Source: an uncultured Clostridium sp.
GTDB taxonomy: Bacteria > Bacillota > Clostridia > TANB77 > CAG-508
Assembly: GCA_945937855.1 (NCBI GenBank)
Contig: CAMEUC010000088.1
Span: forward strand, 1 to 6,145
Reading direction: 5' to 3'
Length of the DNA: 6,145 bases
How positions within the stretch are numbered: the stretch's first letter is position 1; every line of letters starts with the position of its first letter. Under the pieces are notes generated by a model. It saw only the letters and a list, made by a program, of their open reading frames with translations, was not told where the DNA came from and ran no database searches. This document shows, one piece after another, positions 1-5,688 of the stretch. A program made the position numbers and the translations under genes.

Positions 1-877
1 AGAACTTTAAGACAAGAAGAAAGAATAAGAAGAGCAGAGGAATTATATTATAGAAGGCAAAATGCTGTAAATATGGGAAAAACAGCAACTGTCAATGTAA
101 ATCCTAAAAAAAATTATAAACTATTAAAAAAAGTAATATTACAAATACTGGCGTGTGTTGGAATATATGCTGTAATTTACAATTTGCAAAGTAATAGTGA
201 TAATTTCTCAATAGATTCAATAAATTACGTGAAAAGTACAATAGCATATGATGCTAATTTCAACAGAATATTTGATGATGTAAAAAATTATTTTTCGAAT
301 TTATATACAATAAAAGAAAATACAAATGAAGAAGAGAAAATTGTTTTACCAGAAGAAACACTGGCAGTAAGTGAGAGTAATATACAAGACAACCCTACAG
401 TAGAGGTAAATGAAGAAAATGTAGATATAGTAGACGAAGAGGCAAGCAGTATTAGTCAAATAGATGAAGATGCACAATATATTAAAGACAATTTTTCTTT
501 AATAAAGCCAGTAACAGGAACAATTACATCACGATTTGGACTTAGAAATCCTACAACGCCAACAGTACCTACATATCATACAGGTATTGATATTGCAGTT
601 CCAGAAGGAACAGTATTTGTATCAGCAATGGATGGAACAGTGGAACTAGTATCTTCACAAGGAGACTACCGGAAATCATGTAAAAATAACAAATGGAGAT
701 GTAAGCACACTATATGCACATTGTAAAACTATATATGTATCAGAAGGGGACAAAGTAACACAAGGACAGCAAATTGGAGAAACAGGAAGTACGGGAAATG
801 TAACAGGTCCACACCTTCACTTTGAAATAAGAAGAAATGATGAATATGTGAATCCAGATTTAATATTAGAGTTTTAA
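1..877 (+). CDS. Membrane-anchored M23 (LytM) peptidase-like protein, SpoIVFA-like; 5' partial, +1 frameshift at 670
   Basis: The reading frame is open from base 1, so the start lies outside the window; the ATG at 73 lacks a well-placed ribosome binding site and sits inside the protein. The visible part has a basic, Arg/Glu-rich cytoplasmic stretch, one membrane segment (about in-window residues 44-62), an acidic low-complexity linker, then an M23/LytM domain. The zinc ligands are visible as HTGID (H at 577-579, D at 589-591) and HLH (812-820), the second only after the frame is corrected. The 0 frame stops at 726. Skipping one C at 669/670 gives GDYGNHVKI...TLYAH, which matches the family, and runs to TAA at 875-877. 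The next gene is a SpoIVFB-like M50 protease. The SpoIVFA-SpoIVFB pair is a known sporulation module in which SpoIVFA anchors and regulates SpoIVFB in the outer forespore membrane. SpoIVFA assignment is inference from architecture and neighbour; it could be another spore-related M23 protein. Both M23 metal motifs are intact, so peptidase activity is possible. Confidence 0.8.
669..673 (+). other. +1 frameshift site CCGGA in the M23 gene
   Basis: In the incoming frame the codons are GAC TAC CGG AAA. Dropping one C (669 or 670, indistinguishable) gives GAC TAC GGA AAT CAT, encoding D-Y-G-N-H, the conserved YGN region of M23 domains. Without the shift, translation ends 18 codons later at 724-726 and the HLH zinc motif is lost. 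Confidence 0.85.
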
Positions 878-898
878 ATTTTAATAAGGAAATGGAAT

Positions 899-1041
899 GA
901 GCCGCTCCCAGGGTGTTATATATTTTAAGTCGCTCCTTGCTTCCCACCGGCGCTGTAACAAGGCTTGCGCCTTTAACAGCCCACGGCGGTCCCCACGGAA
1001 CAACTCGCTTTTAAAATATATAAGCACCCTTCGCGCTACTC
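899..1041. repeat. GC-rich palindromic intergenic element (MITE- or REP-like candidate)
   Basis: This stretch is far richer in G and C than its surroundings. Its arms are near-perfect inverted repeats: 911-932 begins GGGTGTTATATATTTTAA, and its complement lies at 1006-1029, ending TTAAAATATATAAGCACCC. A weaker match continues outward to GAG at 899 and CTC at 1041. A nested hairpin lies at the centre: GCTGT (952-956) with ACAGC (976-980) and AAGGC (960-964) with GCCTT (969-973) around a TTGC loop. I see no open reading frame of its own, no transposase and no convincing target-site duplication. It fills nearly the whole gap between two genes that are normally close together, so it looks inserted. 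Dispersal through the genome is inference. Confidence 0.7.
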
Positions 1042-1066
1042 TATATAAATAAACTTAAGCAAGTAG

Positions 1067-1736
1067 GTGATTAAAATACAAATAAGCATAAACATAGAAA
1101 TATTTCTATTTCTCTTAATATTTATAATAACAAAACAAATAGACATATATATAATATTCCTTATATTTACACTAATACATGAACTAAGCCATATGATAAT
1201 AGGGATTTTATTAGGGTTAAAACCTAAAAAAATGATGGTAATGCCTTTTCGGATTTAAAATAACATTTGAAGAATATAAGCTACAGGAAAAAGCAGAAAA
1301 AAAACAGATAATAGTAGCACTAGCAGGACCATTAATAAATTTAATTATAATGGCAATATCAATAATCCTGAAGTTAGATTCGAACATAATATATTCAAAC
1401 TTAATAATAGCAGTGTTCAATCTAATACCGATATATCCACTAGATGGTGGAAGAATTTTAAAATCAATTTTAAAATTAAAACTAGATGAAAAAAAGGTAT
1501 ATGAAATTATTAATAGAATTTCAAACATAACAATAATAGCTTTAACAGCAACAACCAGTATTGTAATTTTATACATACATAATATAGCAATAGTATTTGC
1601 TCTAGCCTATTTATGGTACATAGTAATTAGAGAAAATAAAAGATATAAAATAATAAAAAGAATATACGATGTAATTGAAACTAATGAGATAGAAAAAAAT
1701 TATAAAGAACTTGATAAAACAAAATTTATAGTATAA
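1067..1736 (+). CDS. spoIVFB: SpoIVFB-like M50 site-2 protease, +1 frameshift at 1250
   Basis: This is an intramembrane zinc metalloprotease of the M50 family. After correcting one base it is 222 residues, hydrophobic with several membrane segments. It has the catalytic HELSH motif (HExxH, residues 38-42), the PFG motif (60-62), an AGP motif (86-88) and NLIPIYPLDGG (118-128), which carries the third zinc ligand. In the Bacillus model SpoIVFB cleaves pro-sigma-K in the mother cell, held by SpoIVFA, which fits the upstream M23 gene. The start is taken as GTG at 1067 because an in-frame TAG lies just before it; no well-spaced ribosome binding site is visible, so the start is uncertain. The protein is shorter than Bacillus SpoIVFB and lacks most of the C-terminal CBS-like region. 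In frame 0 it stops at 1256-1258 right after the HELSH half; skipping C1250 restores the frame to TAA at 1734-1736. Confidence 0.82.
1250..1253 (+). other. +1 frameshift site CGGA in the M50 protease gene
   Basis: In the incoming frame the codons are CCT TTT CGG ATT TAA. Dropping the C at 1250 gives CCT TTT GGA TTT AAA, encoding P-F-G-F-K, the conserved PFG of SpoIVFB proteins. Without the shift, translation stops two codons after the CGG and the NxxPxxxxDGG half of the active site is lost. Confidence 0.85.
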
Positions 1737-1739
1737 AAT
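1711..1739 (+). promoter_or_regulatory. Probable sigma-A promoter for the pseudopilin-like gene
   Basis: TTGATA (1711-1716) and TAAAAT (1734-1739) are separated by exactly 17 bp. The site overlaps the 3' end of the M50 gene and would start transcription about 30 bases upstream of the ribosome binding site at 1765-1770. In such AT-rich DNA a chance match is possible. Confidence 0.45.
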
Positions 1740-1778
1740 AAATTCATAAATTGATTGCAAATATGGGAGGAAAAACAA

Positions 1779-2186
1779 ATGAGAAAATTTAGCCAAAACA
1801 AAGGAATTACTATAGTTTCTTTAATAGTTACTATTGTAGTTATGCTAATTCTAACAAGTATAATAGTTACAGATACGTATACGGGTAGTGATTATAAAAA
1901 ATATAAATTAATGTGTGCTGATGTTGAATTATTAGAAGACAAAGTAATAGTATATTATAATCAATATGTTGAAATACCAACAACAGGAGAAAAAATCAAA
2001 ACAGGACTTCCAGAAGCCATAGCCAATATTGGACATGATTTTTATAAATTAGATATAAATAAATTAAGTAATATAACTTTAAATTATGGAGATGAAGAGG
2101 ATATATTTATAATAGATAGTGCGACATTTGAAGTATATTATTTAAATGGAATTGAATATGATGGAAACATTTATTATACAGATTGA
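1779..2186 (+). CDS. Type IV pilin/pseudopilin-like small secreted protein
   Basis: The ATG at 1779 is chosen over an upstream in-frame TTG at 1755 because GGGAGG (1765-1770) sits 8 bases before it. The 135-residue product begins with a short basic leader, MRKFSQNKG, followed by a hydrophobic helix ITIVSLIVTIVVMLIL and then a soluble, mostly polar domain with many Asp, Tyr and Ile. This is the layout of a class III (prepilin peptidase) signal with the cleavage glycine at residue 9. The residue corresponding to the usual Glu at mature position 5 is Ser here, as in many clostridial proteins starting KGIT-. No pilus assembly genes are visible nearby, so its partners are unknown; it could be a minor pseudopilin or simply a membrane-anchored surface protein. 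It has its own probable promoter and a terminator right after it, so it appears to be a single-gene unit. No specific function can be given. Confidence 0.72.
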   Translation: MRKFSQNKGITIVSLIVTIVVMLILTSIIVTDTYTGSDYKKYKLMCADVELLEDKVIVYYNQYVEIPTTGEKIKTGLPEAIANIGHDFYKLDINKLSNITLNYGDEEDIFIIDSATFEVYYLNGIEYDGNIYYTD

Positions 2187-2190
2187 TAAA

Positions 2191-2232
2191 AAATATGCCA
2201 CATTTATTTAGGATAAAATGTGGCGTTTTTTT
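2191..2232. terminator. Bidirectional rho-independent terminator
   Basis: The hairpin GCCACATTT...AAATGTGGC (2197-2224) has a T run after it on the plus strand (2226-2232) and a run of A before it (T on the minus strand) at about 2188-2193. It lies between the convergent ends of the pseudopilin gene (2186) and the DUF3137 gene (2237), so it can serve both. Confidence 0.85.
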
Positions 2233-2236
2233 AAAA

Positions 2237-3190
2237 TTAAATCTCAGTTTTTCCTATTAAATCAATCAACATTTTAGATAAAGTATAAGAAAAATCAAGA
2301 ATATTATAATATTTTTTTAATAATTCTTTATCAAAGGCTCCTTTCTTTATTGAATTTATTTCAAATAAAGCTCCAGTGTGAAATCTTAAATACATAACAT
2401 TGTCATAAATAGATATGTCGTATGTAATACCAGTAGCCTTTTTAAAAGATATTAACAACTCCATAATGTCATGTGTTAATAACTGCATTCCTATTATTGG
2501 ATTACTAGCAGATACATCAAAATTTTTTTCAAATTCCTGAGAATCCATTTCCAATTTTGTTTTTGAAGCAATACTTCTATTTGCTCTAATTTGTAATTCA
2601 CTATTAATTGATTTATCTAACATTATTACAGAAAACAAACCATGGAAAATAGTAGTACTAGTTGTGTGTGTATTACCATCAGAGTCTGTATGTGTAGTTT
2701 CATGAATTGTATGCACTTCTGCCATTTTAATAGGATATTTGTTATCTATGTTACCCTCCATATAATCATCAGAATAATATTGATTAAAATATTCATTATA
2801 CTTTGCTTTCCTATAAATTATATCAGGCATTTGTGTTTGAGGTGTATAAACTATGTTATCATAAAAGTTACTTAACAATATTCTGATAATATTTGTTTTA
2901 AAAAGTATTTTAAAGTTTCTTTGCCTTTTAGAAAAAATAAGAGTAAGTAAAAAATAAATAACAATATCTGCCATTAATATAAAAACTAATAAAAAGATAA
3001 TAAACATACCAAAGCCAGAGATAAATGAATTCATTTTATATATTATAAATGCATCAACCAAAATTGCTAACACTAGAAACAGAATATTAGTAGTTTTTTG
3101 CTCTTTTTTTGCATTTCTCCAAGCTTCATCAAAATCTGGTGAGGTATTATTGGTTAAATTTTCATATAAATCTTCAAAACGTTTCTTCAT
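2237..3190 (-). CDS. DUF3137-family membrane protein
   Basis: The 317-residue product has a polar N-terminus (about 30 residues), then two or three membrane segments between about residues 32 and 87, and a large soluble C-terminal domain. That domain shows the DUF3137 pattern: a TTIFHGLF segment, then an SQEFEKNFDV segment followed by an LLTHDIMELL segment and a late strand with YDNVMYLRF. Between residues about 160 and 185 there is a His/Thr-rich loop (HTIHETTHTDSDGNTHTTS), whose meaning is unknown. The ATG at 3188-3190 is preceded by GAAAGG, which lies in the last codons of lemA; the gap to lemA is only 5 bases, so the two are cotranscribed. DUF3137 and LemA are often neighbours in bacteria and are presumed to work together at the membrane, but the molecular role is not known. 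No key residue can be judged missing because no activity is established. Confidence 0.78.
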   Translation of the reverse strand: MKKRFEDLYENLTNNTSPDFDEAWRNAKKEQKTTNILFLVLAILVDAFIIYKMNSFISGFGMFIIFLLVFILMADIVIYFLLTLIFSKRQRNFKILFKTNIIRILLSNFYDNIVYTPQTQMPDIIYRKAKYNEYFNQYYSDDYMEGNIDNKYPIKMAEVHTIHETTHTDSDGNTHTTSTTIFHGLFSVIMLDKSINSELQIRANRSIASKTKLEMDSQEFEKNFDVSASNPIIGMQLLTHDIMELLISFKKATGITYDISIYDNVMYLRFHTGALFEINSIKKGAFDKELLKKYYNILDFSYTLSKMLIDLIGKTEI

Positions 3191-3195
3191 TTTTA

Positions 3196-3732
3196 TTACC
3201 TTTCAATATTTACATTAACATTATCTTTTTTATATTCCTCGATTTGAAATAATTCAGCTGGTTTAAACTTGAATAGACTAGCTATAATATTTGTTGGAAT
3301 AGTTTCAAGTTTTGTATTATAAAATGTTACGTCATTATTATAAATTCTTCTTGCAGCTTGAAGCTGACTTTCAATTTTTACTAAGTTTTTTTGTAAATTT
3401 AGAAATTGATTATTAGCTTTAAGGTCAGGATAATCCTCAGCTAATGCTAAAATTTGATTAAAAGTATTATTTAATTTATTAGCTTTATCAAAATCTTTAG
3501 TTTCATTATATGAAGCTCTTAATTTAGTAATATTCTCAAAAAGCTCACTTTCATATTTTGAATAGGCTTTTACACATTCTACTAAATTTGGAATTAAATC
3601 AAATCTTTGATTTAAATAAACCTCAATACCAGACTTAGATTGTTTTACCTTATTTCTTAATTTAACTAATTTATTATATTGGGTTAAAACAAAAATAATT
3701 ATTAAGATTAATATAAAAGCTGTTAAATACAT
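3196..3732 (-). CDS. lemA: LemA family membrane protein
   Basis: The 178-residue product starts with one membrane segment (residues about 3-16) followed directly by the LemA signature: YNKLVKLRNKVKQSKSGIEV, then QRFDLIPNLVE. The remainder is a predicted long helical bundle containing motifs typical of the family, such as the stretch ending in AARRIYNNDVTFYN. Length and layout are normal for LemA (about 180-200 residues). The ATG at 3730-3732 has a strong AAAGGAG ribosome binding site 6 bases upstream. It is the first gene of a two-gene operon with the DUF3137 gene. LemA proteins expose a short N-terminus outside and a helical domain at the membrane; the function in bacteria is unclear. The gene points away from the KilA-N gene, with a divergent promoter region between them. 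Confidence 0.93.
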   Translation of the reverse strand: MYLTAFILILIIIFVLTQYNKLVKLRNKVKQSKSGIEVYLNQRFDLIPNLVECVKAYSKYESELFENITKLRASYNETKDFDKANKLNNTFNQILALAEDYPDLKANNQFLNLQKNLVKIESQLQAARRIYNNDVTFYNTKLETIPTNIIASLFKFKPAELFQIEEYKKDNVNVNIER

Positions 3733-3762
3733 GTTATTCTCCTTTCATAAATAACTAATAAT

Positions 3763-3771
3763 ATTATAACA
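3763..3771 (-). promoter_or_regulatory. Extended -10 promoter element for lemA-DUF3137
   Basis: Read on the minus strand, TGTTATAAT (extended -10, TG-N-TATAAT) lies about 30 bases upstream of the lemA start codon. No good -35 box is seen at 17 bp, which is usual for extended -10 promoters. Confidence 0.5.
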
Positions 3772-3821
3772 TGAAGGAATATAAAAAACTATAGAAATTA
3801 TAAAAATATAAGTATAAACAT

Positions 3822-3860
3822 TTATAGAGCACTTGACATACACAAACAAAAGTTCTATAA
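3822..3860. promoter_or_regulatory. Possible operator dyad over the KilA-N promoter
   Basis: TTATAGAGCACTT (3822-3834) and AAGTTCTATAA (3850-3860) are inverted copies, differing by a 2-base insertion in the left arm. The left arm touches the -35 box and the right arm overlaps the -10 box. This placement would suit repression, possibly by the KilA-N protein itself, but no evidence beyond symmetry is available. Confidence 0.35.
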
Positions 3861-3861
3861 T
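3833..3861 (+). promoter_or_regulatory. Consensus sigma-A promoter for the KilA-N gene
   Basis: TTGACA (3833-3838) and TATAAT (3856-3861) match the consensus perfectly and are 17 bp apart. It lies 27 bases upstream of the proposed start codon, so the untranslated leader is short. Confidence 0.85.
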
Positions 3862-3888
3862 AAAAATACAAAAAAGGATGTGGTAATT

Positions 3889-4755
3889 TTGAAAAAAGAA
3901 ATAATCAAAACAGAAATGAAAGTAAAAGATAATTTAGTTAGAGTTATGAGAGTGGGAGATATTGATTATATTTCACTTACAGATTTAGCAAAATATCAAA
4001 ATGCAGATGACCCATCAGGAGTTATAAGAAATTGGATGTCAAATAAAAACTCTTTTGATTTTTATAATCTTTGGGAAGAATTGCATAATGATAATTTTAA
4101 TTCCGTGGAATCTCACAGAATTAAAATTGATGAAGTTGGTTACAATCGTTTTACAATGACTCCAAATCGATGGAAGAAAGAATTCAATTCTATTGGAATT
4201 ATTCCAAGTAGTGGAAAATATAGTATTGGAACTTATGCACATCCAGATATTGCTTTTGAATTTGCTAGTTGGCTAAATACAGAGTTTAAACTTTACTTAA
4301 TTACAGAATTTGAAAGATTAAAACAAAATGAAAGCTATCAAAATAAGATAAATTGGTCAGTTAGAAGAGAATTGGCAAAAACAAATTATAGAGTACATAC
4401 AGATAGTATAAAAGAAAATATAATTCCATCATTGACTGAAAAACAGAAACAATATGTATATGCAAATGAAGCTGATATACTTAATGTAGCATTATTTGGT
4501 AAAACTGCTAAAGAATGGAAAGAAGAAAATCCTATTTTAGAGGGAAATATGAGAGATTACGCTAATATTCTTCAACTAGTTATTTTAATTAATTTAGAAA
4601 ACTTAAATGCGGAAATGATAAATCAAGGAATTTCTCAAAACAAAAGACTTGAGAGATTAAATGAAATAGCAAAGAAACAATATGAGATTTTAAAAGATAG
4701 TAAAGGAATAAAGAAAATTGAAAAAATGGATAATAACGATAAGCTATTATACTAA
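3889..4755 (+). CDS. KilA-N domain protein (putative DNA-binding)
   Basis: The 288-residue product carries a KilA-N domain in its first half: YISLTDLAKY (about residues 27-36), an insertion including an NLWEELHN segment, then the typical end GTYAHPDIAFEFASWLN, followed by LYLITEFERLK. The second half (about 150-288) is helical, with a conserved-looking block ADILNVALFGKTAKEWKEEN then MRDYANILQLVILINLENLN. KilA-N is a DNA-binding fold first seen in phage P1 KilA and common in phage and large DNA virus proteins. Start choice: the GTG at 3880 is too close to the AAGGA at 3874-3878, so TTG at 3889 with 10-base spacing is preferred; neither is certain. It stands alone, with its own strong promoter, between two chromosomal operons, with no phage structural genes nearby. 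Likely a horizontally spread regulator or defence-type gene; function is not established. Confidence 0.82.
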   Translation: MKKEIIKTEMKVKDNLVRVMRVGDIDYISLTDLAKYQNADDPSGVIRNWMSNKNSFDFYNLWEELHNDNFNSVESHRIKIDEVGYNRFTMTPNRWKKEFNSIGIIPSSGKYSIGTYAHPDIAFEFASWLNTEFKLYLITEFERLKQNESYQNKINWSVRRELAKTNYRVHTDSIKENIIPSLTEKQKQYVYANEADILNVALFGKTAKEWKEENPILEGNMRDYANILQLVILINLENLNAEMINQGISQNKRLERLNEIAKKQYEILKDSKGIKKIEKMDNNDKLLY

Positions 4756-4779
4756 CCTTTATTCTCAAAGAATTATTAA

Positions 4780-4795
4780 AATTTGCTTGCAAATT
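4780..4795. repeat. Small palindrome overlapping the rpsF -35 box
   Basis: AATTTGCTTGCAAATT is a 7-bp inverted repeat with a TT centre, and the -35 hexamer of the rpsF promoter lies in it. It could be an operator or, less likely, a weak end-of-transcript hairpin for the KilA-N gene (no T run follows). Confidence 0.3.
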
Positions 4796-4815
4796 ATGGA
4801 AAAGTGTGCTAAAAT
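4787..4815 (+). promoter_or_regulatory. Promoter of the rpsF-ssb-rpsR operon
   Basis: TTGCAA (4787-4792) and TAAAAT (4810-4815) are 17 bp apart, and TG at 4807-4808 makes an extended -10. Transcription would begin near 4821, giving a leader of about 88 bases before rpsF. Confidence 0.65.
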
Positions 4816-4828
4816 AGCAAGTGCTGAA

Positions 4829-4890
4829 AAAAATAGCATTTGCTATTTTTCCTTACTCATAGTAAAAAAGTATCTATGGGTTGCAAATCC
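4829..4890 (+). promoter_or_regulatory. Structured rpsF leader, possible autoregulatory region
   Basis: Three hairpins can be drawn. AAAAATAGC pairs with GCTATTTTT (4829-4850, loop ATTT). CTCATAG pairs with CTATGGG (4856-4880, one wobble). GGGTT pairs with AATCC (4878-4890, one wobble). The last two share 4878-4880 and so exclude each other, just ahead of the AGGAGG at 4893-4899. The S6:S18 protein pair is known to bind rpsF leaders in many bacteria through a CCG-bearing element, but I see no CCG here, so that assignment is weak. Confidence 0.35.
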
Positions 4891-4908
4891 AAAAGGAGGT
4901 GGAAAATA

Positions 4909-5193
4909 ATGAACAAATACGAAAGCGTTGTTATTATTAATCCAAATTTAGAGGCTGAGGCTATAAAAGCTTTAATTAGCAAAATCTCTGATTTAATTAA
5001 TAGTAATGGAACAGTAAATTCTGTAGAAGAATTAGGAAAAAGAAAATTAGCTTATGAAATCAAAAAACTAAATGAAGGATACTATGTAGTATTAAAATTT
5101 GAAGCTAAACCAGAACTAATTACAGAATTAGAAAGAGTATATAGAATAACAGATGAAGTTATTAAATTTATCGTAGTTAAAGAGGAGGAGTAA
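4909..5193 (+). CDS. rpsF: 30S ribosomal protein S6
   Basis: The 94-residue product is a full-length bS6, starting MNKYESVVIINPNL and containing the family block LGKRKLAYEIKKLNEGYYVV (about residues 42-61) and an acidic C-terminus ending KEEE. bS6 forms a heterodimer with bS18 on the platform of the 30S subunit, which explains why rpsR is in the same operon. The ATG at 4909 is preceded by a near-perfect AAAGGAGGTGG; an open frame extends upstream to 4840 but that part is leader RNA with no homology. The gene is first in the operon, 4 bases before ssb, whose ribosome binding site lies in the last codons of rpsF (GAGGAGGAG). No anomalies in length or codon use. Confidence 0.97.
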   Translation: MNKYESVVIINPNLEAEAIKALISKISDLINSNGTVNSVEELGKRKLAYEIKKLNEGYYVVLKFEAKPELITELERVYRITDEVIKFIVVKEEE

Positions 5194-5197
5194 TCGC

Positions 5198-5617
5198 ATG
5201 AATAAAGTAATATTAATGGGGCGATTAACTAGAGATCCAGAAGTTAGATACACTCAAAACACTAATACATTAGTTGCATCTTTTTCACTAGCAGTAAACA
5301 GAAGATTTGCAAAAGCTGGAGAAGAAAGACAAGCAGATTTTATAAATGTTGTTGCTTGGAGTAAAACTGGAGAATTCTGTAGTAAGTACTTTAAAAAAGG
5401 ACAACAAGTTGGAATTATAGGAAGAATTCAAACTAGAAATTGGGAAGATGAAAACAAACAAAAACATTACATAACAGAAGTTGTTGCAGAAGAAGCATAT
5501 TTTGCTGATAGCAAAAGGGATGGAGATGCGGGTGCAAGTTTTGCAAATACATTTGGAAACAGTGTATCTGAAGCTTCAGAATTTGCAGTATCTGCAGATG
5601 ATGACTTACCATTCTAG
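5198..5617 (+). CDS. ssb: Single-stranded DNA-binding protein
   Basis: The 139-residue product begins MNKVILMGRLTRDPEVRYT, the classic start of the SSB OB fold, which continues through VASFSLAVNR, DFINVVAWSKTGEF and KKGQQVGIIGRIQTRNWED to about residue 104. A short, low-complexity linker follows, ending in the acidic tip DDDLPF that recruits partner proteins such as RecO, PriA and others. It protects single-stranded DNA in replication, repair and recombination. The linker is shorter than in Bacillus subtilis SsbA, giving a smaller protein. Its position between rpsF and rpsR is the standard Firmicute arrangement. Start is fixed by the GAGGAGGAG 5-13 bases upstream. Confidence 0.97.
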   Translation: MNKVILMGRLTRDPEVRYTQNTNTLVASFSLAVNRRFAKAGEERQADFINVVAWSKTGEFCSKYFKKGQQVGIIGRIQTRNWEDENKQKHYITEVVAEEAYFADSKRDGDAGASFANTFGNSVSEASEFAVSADDDLPF

Positions 5618-5619
5618 TA

Positions 5620-5644
5620 GTGGCAGGGTTCCACCCGTGACCGC
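5620..5644 (+). promoter_or_regulatory. GC-rich bulged hairpin between ssb and rpsR, candidate S6:S18 site
   Basis: GTGG (5620-5623) pairs with CCGC (5641-5644), CA (5624-5625) with TG (5638-5639), and GGGT (5626-5629) with ACCC (5633-5636) around a TCC loop. A5640 and G5637 are bulged. No T run follows, so it is not a terminator. It is unusually GC-rich for this genome, and its 3' side carries CCGCA, reminiscent of the CCG feature of known S6:S18-binding leaders. The regulatory role is inference. Confidence 0.45.
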
Positions 5645-5653
5645 AAACAAAAT

Positions 5654-5672
5654 AAATTGTTAAAGACAATTT
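5654..5672 (+). promoter_or_regulatory. Small hairpin just before the rpsR ribosome binding site
   Basis: AAATTGT (5654-5660) pairs with ACAATTT (5666-5672) around TAAAG. It ends directly before the AAAGGGGG ribosome binding site (5674-5681), so it may tune rpsR translation or protect a processed end. Confidence 0.35.
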
Positions 5673-5688
5673 GAAAGGGGGAAAGAAA

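Noticed and set aside
729..947. Minus-strand open frame opposite the end of the M23 gene
   Set aside because: It is a shadow of the frame-corrected M23 coding region and the palindromic element, with no ribosome binding site and no recognisable domain.
952..980. Integron attC-like hairpin in the GC-rich element
   Set aside because: The TAAC/TTAAC boxes lack the required GTTRRRY core pairing, and no integrase or cassette is nearby.
2642..2875. Plus-strand Cys/Ile-rich open frame
   Set aside because: It is antisense to the well-supported DUF3137 gene and has no ribosome binding site.
4829..4850. Attenuator terminator in the rpsF leader
   Set aside because: The T run is part of the stem and is followed by CC, so it is a poor terminator; kept only as a leader hairpin.
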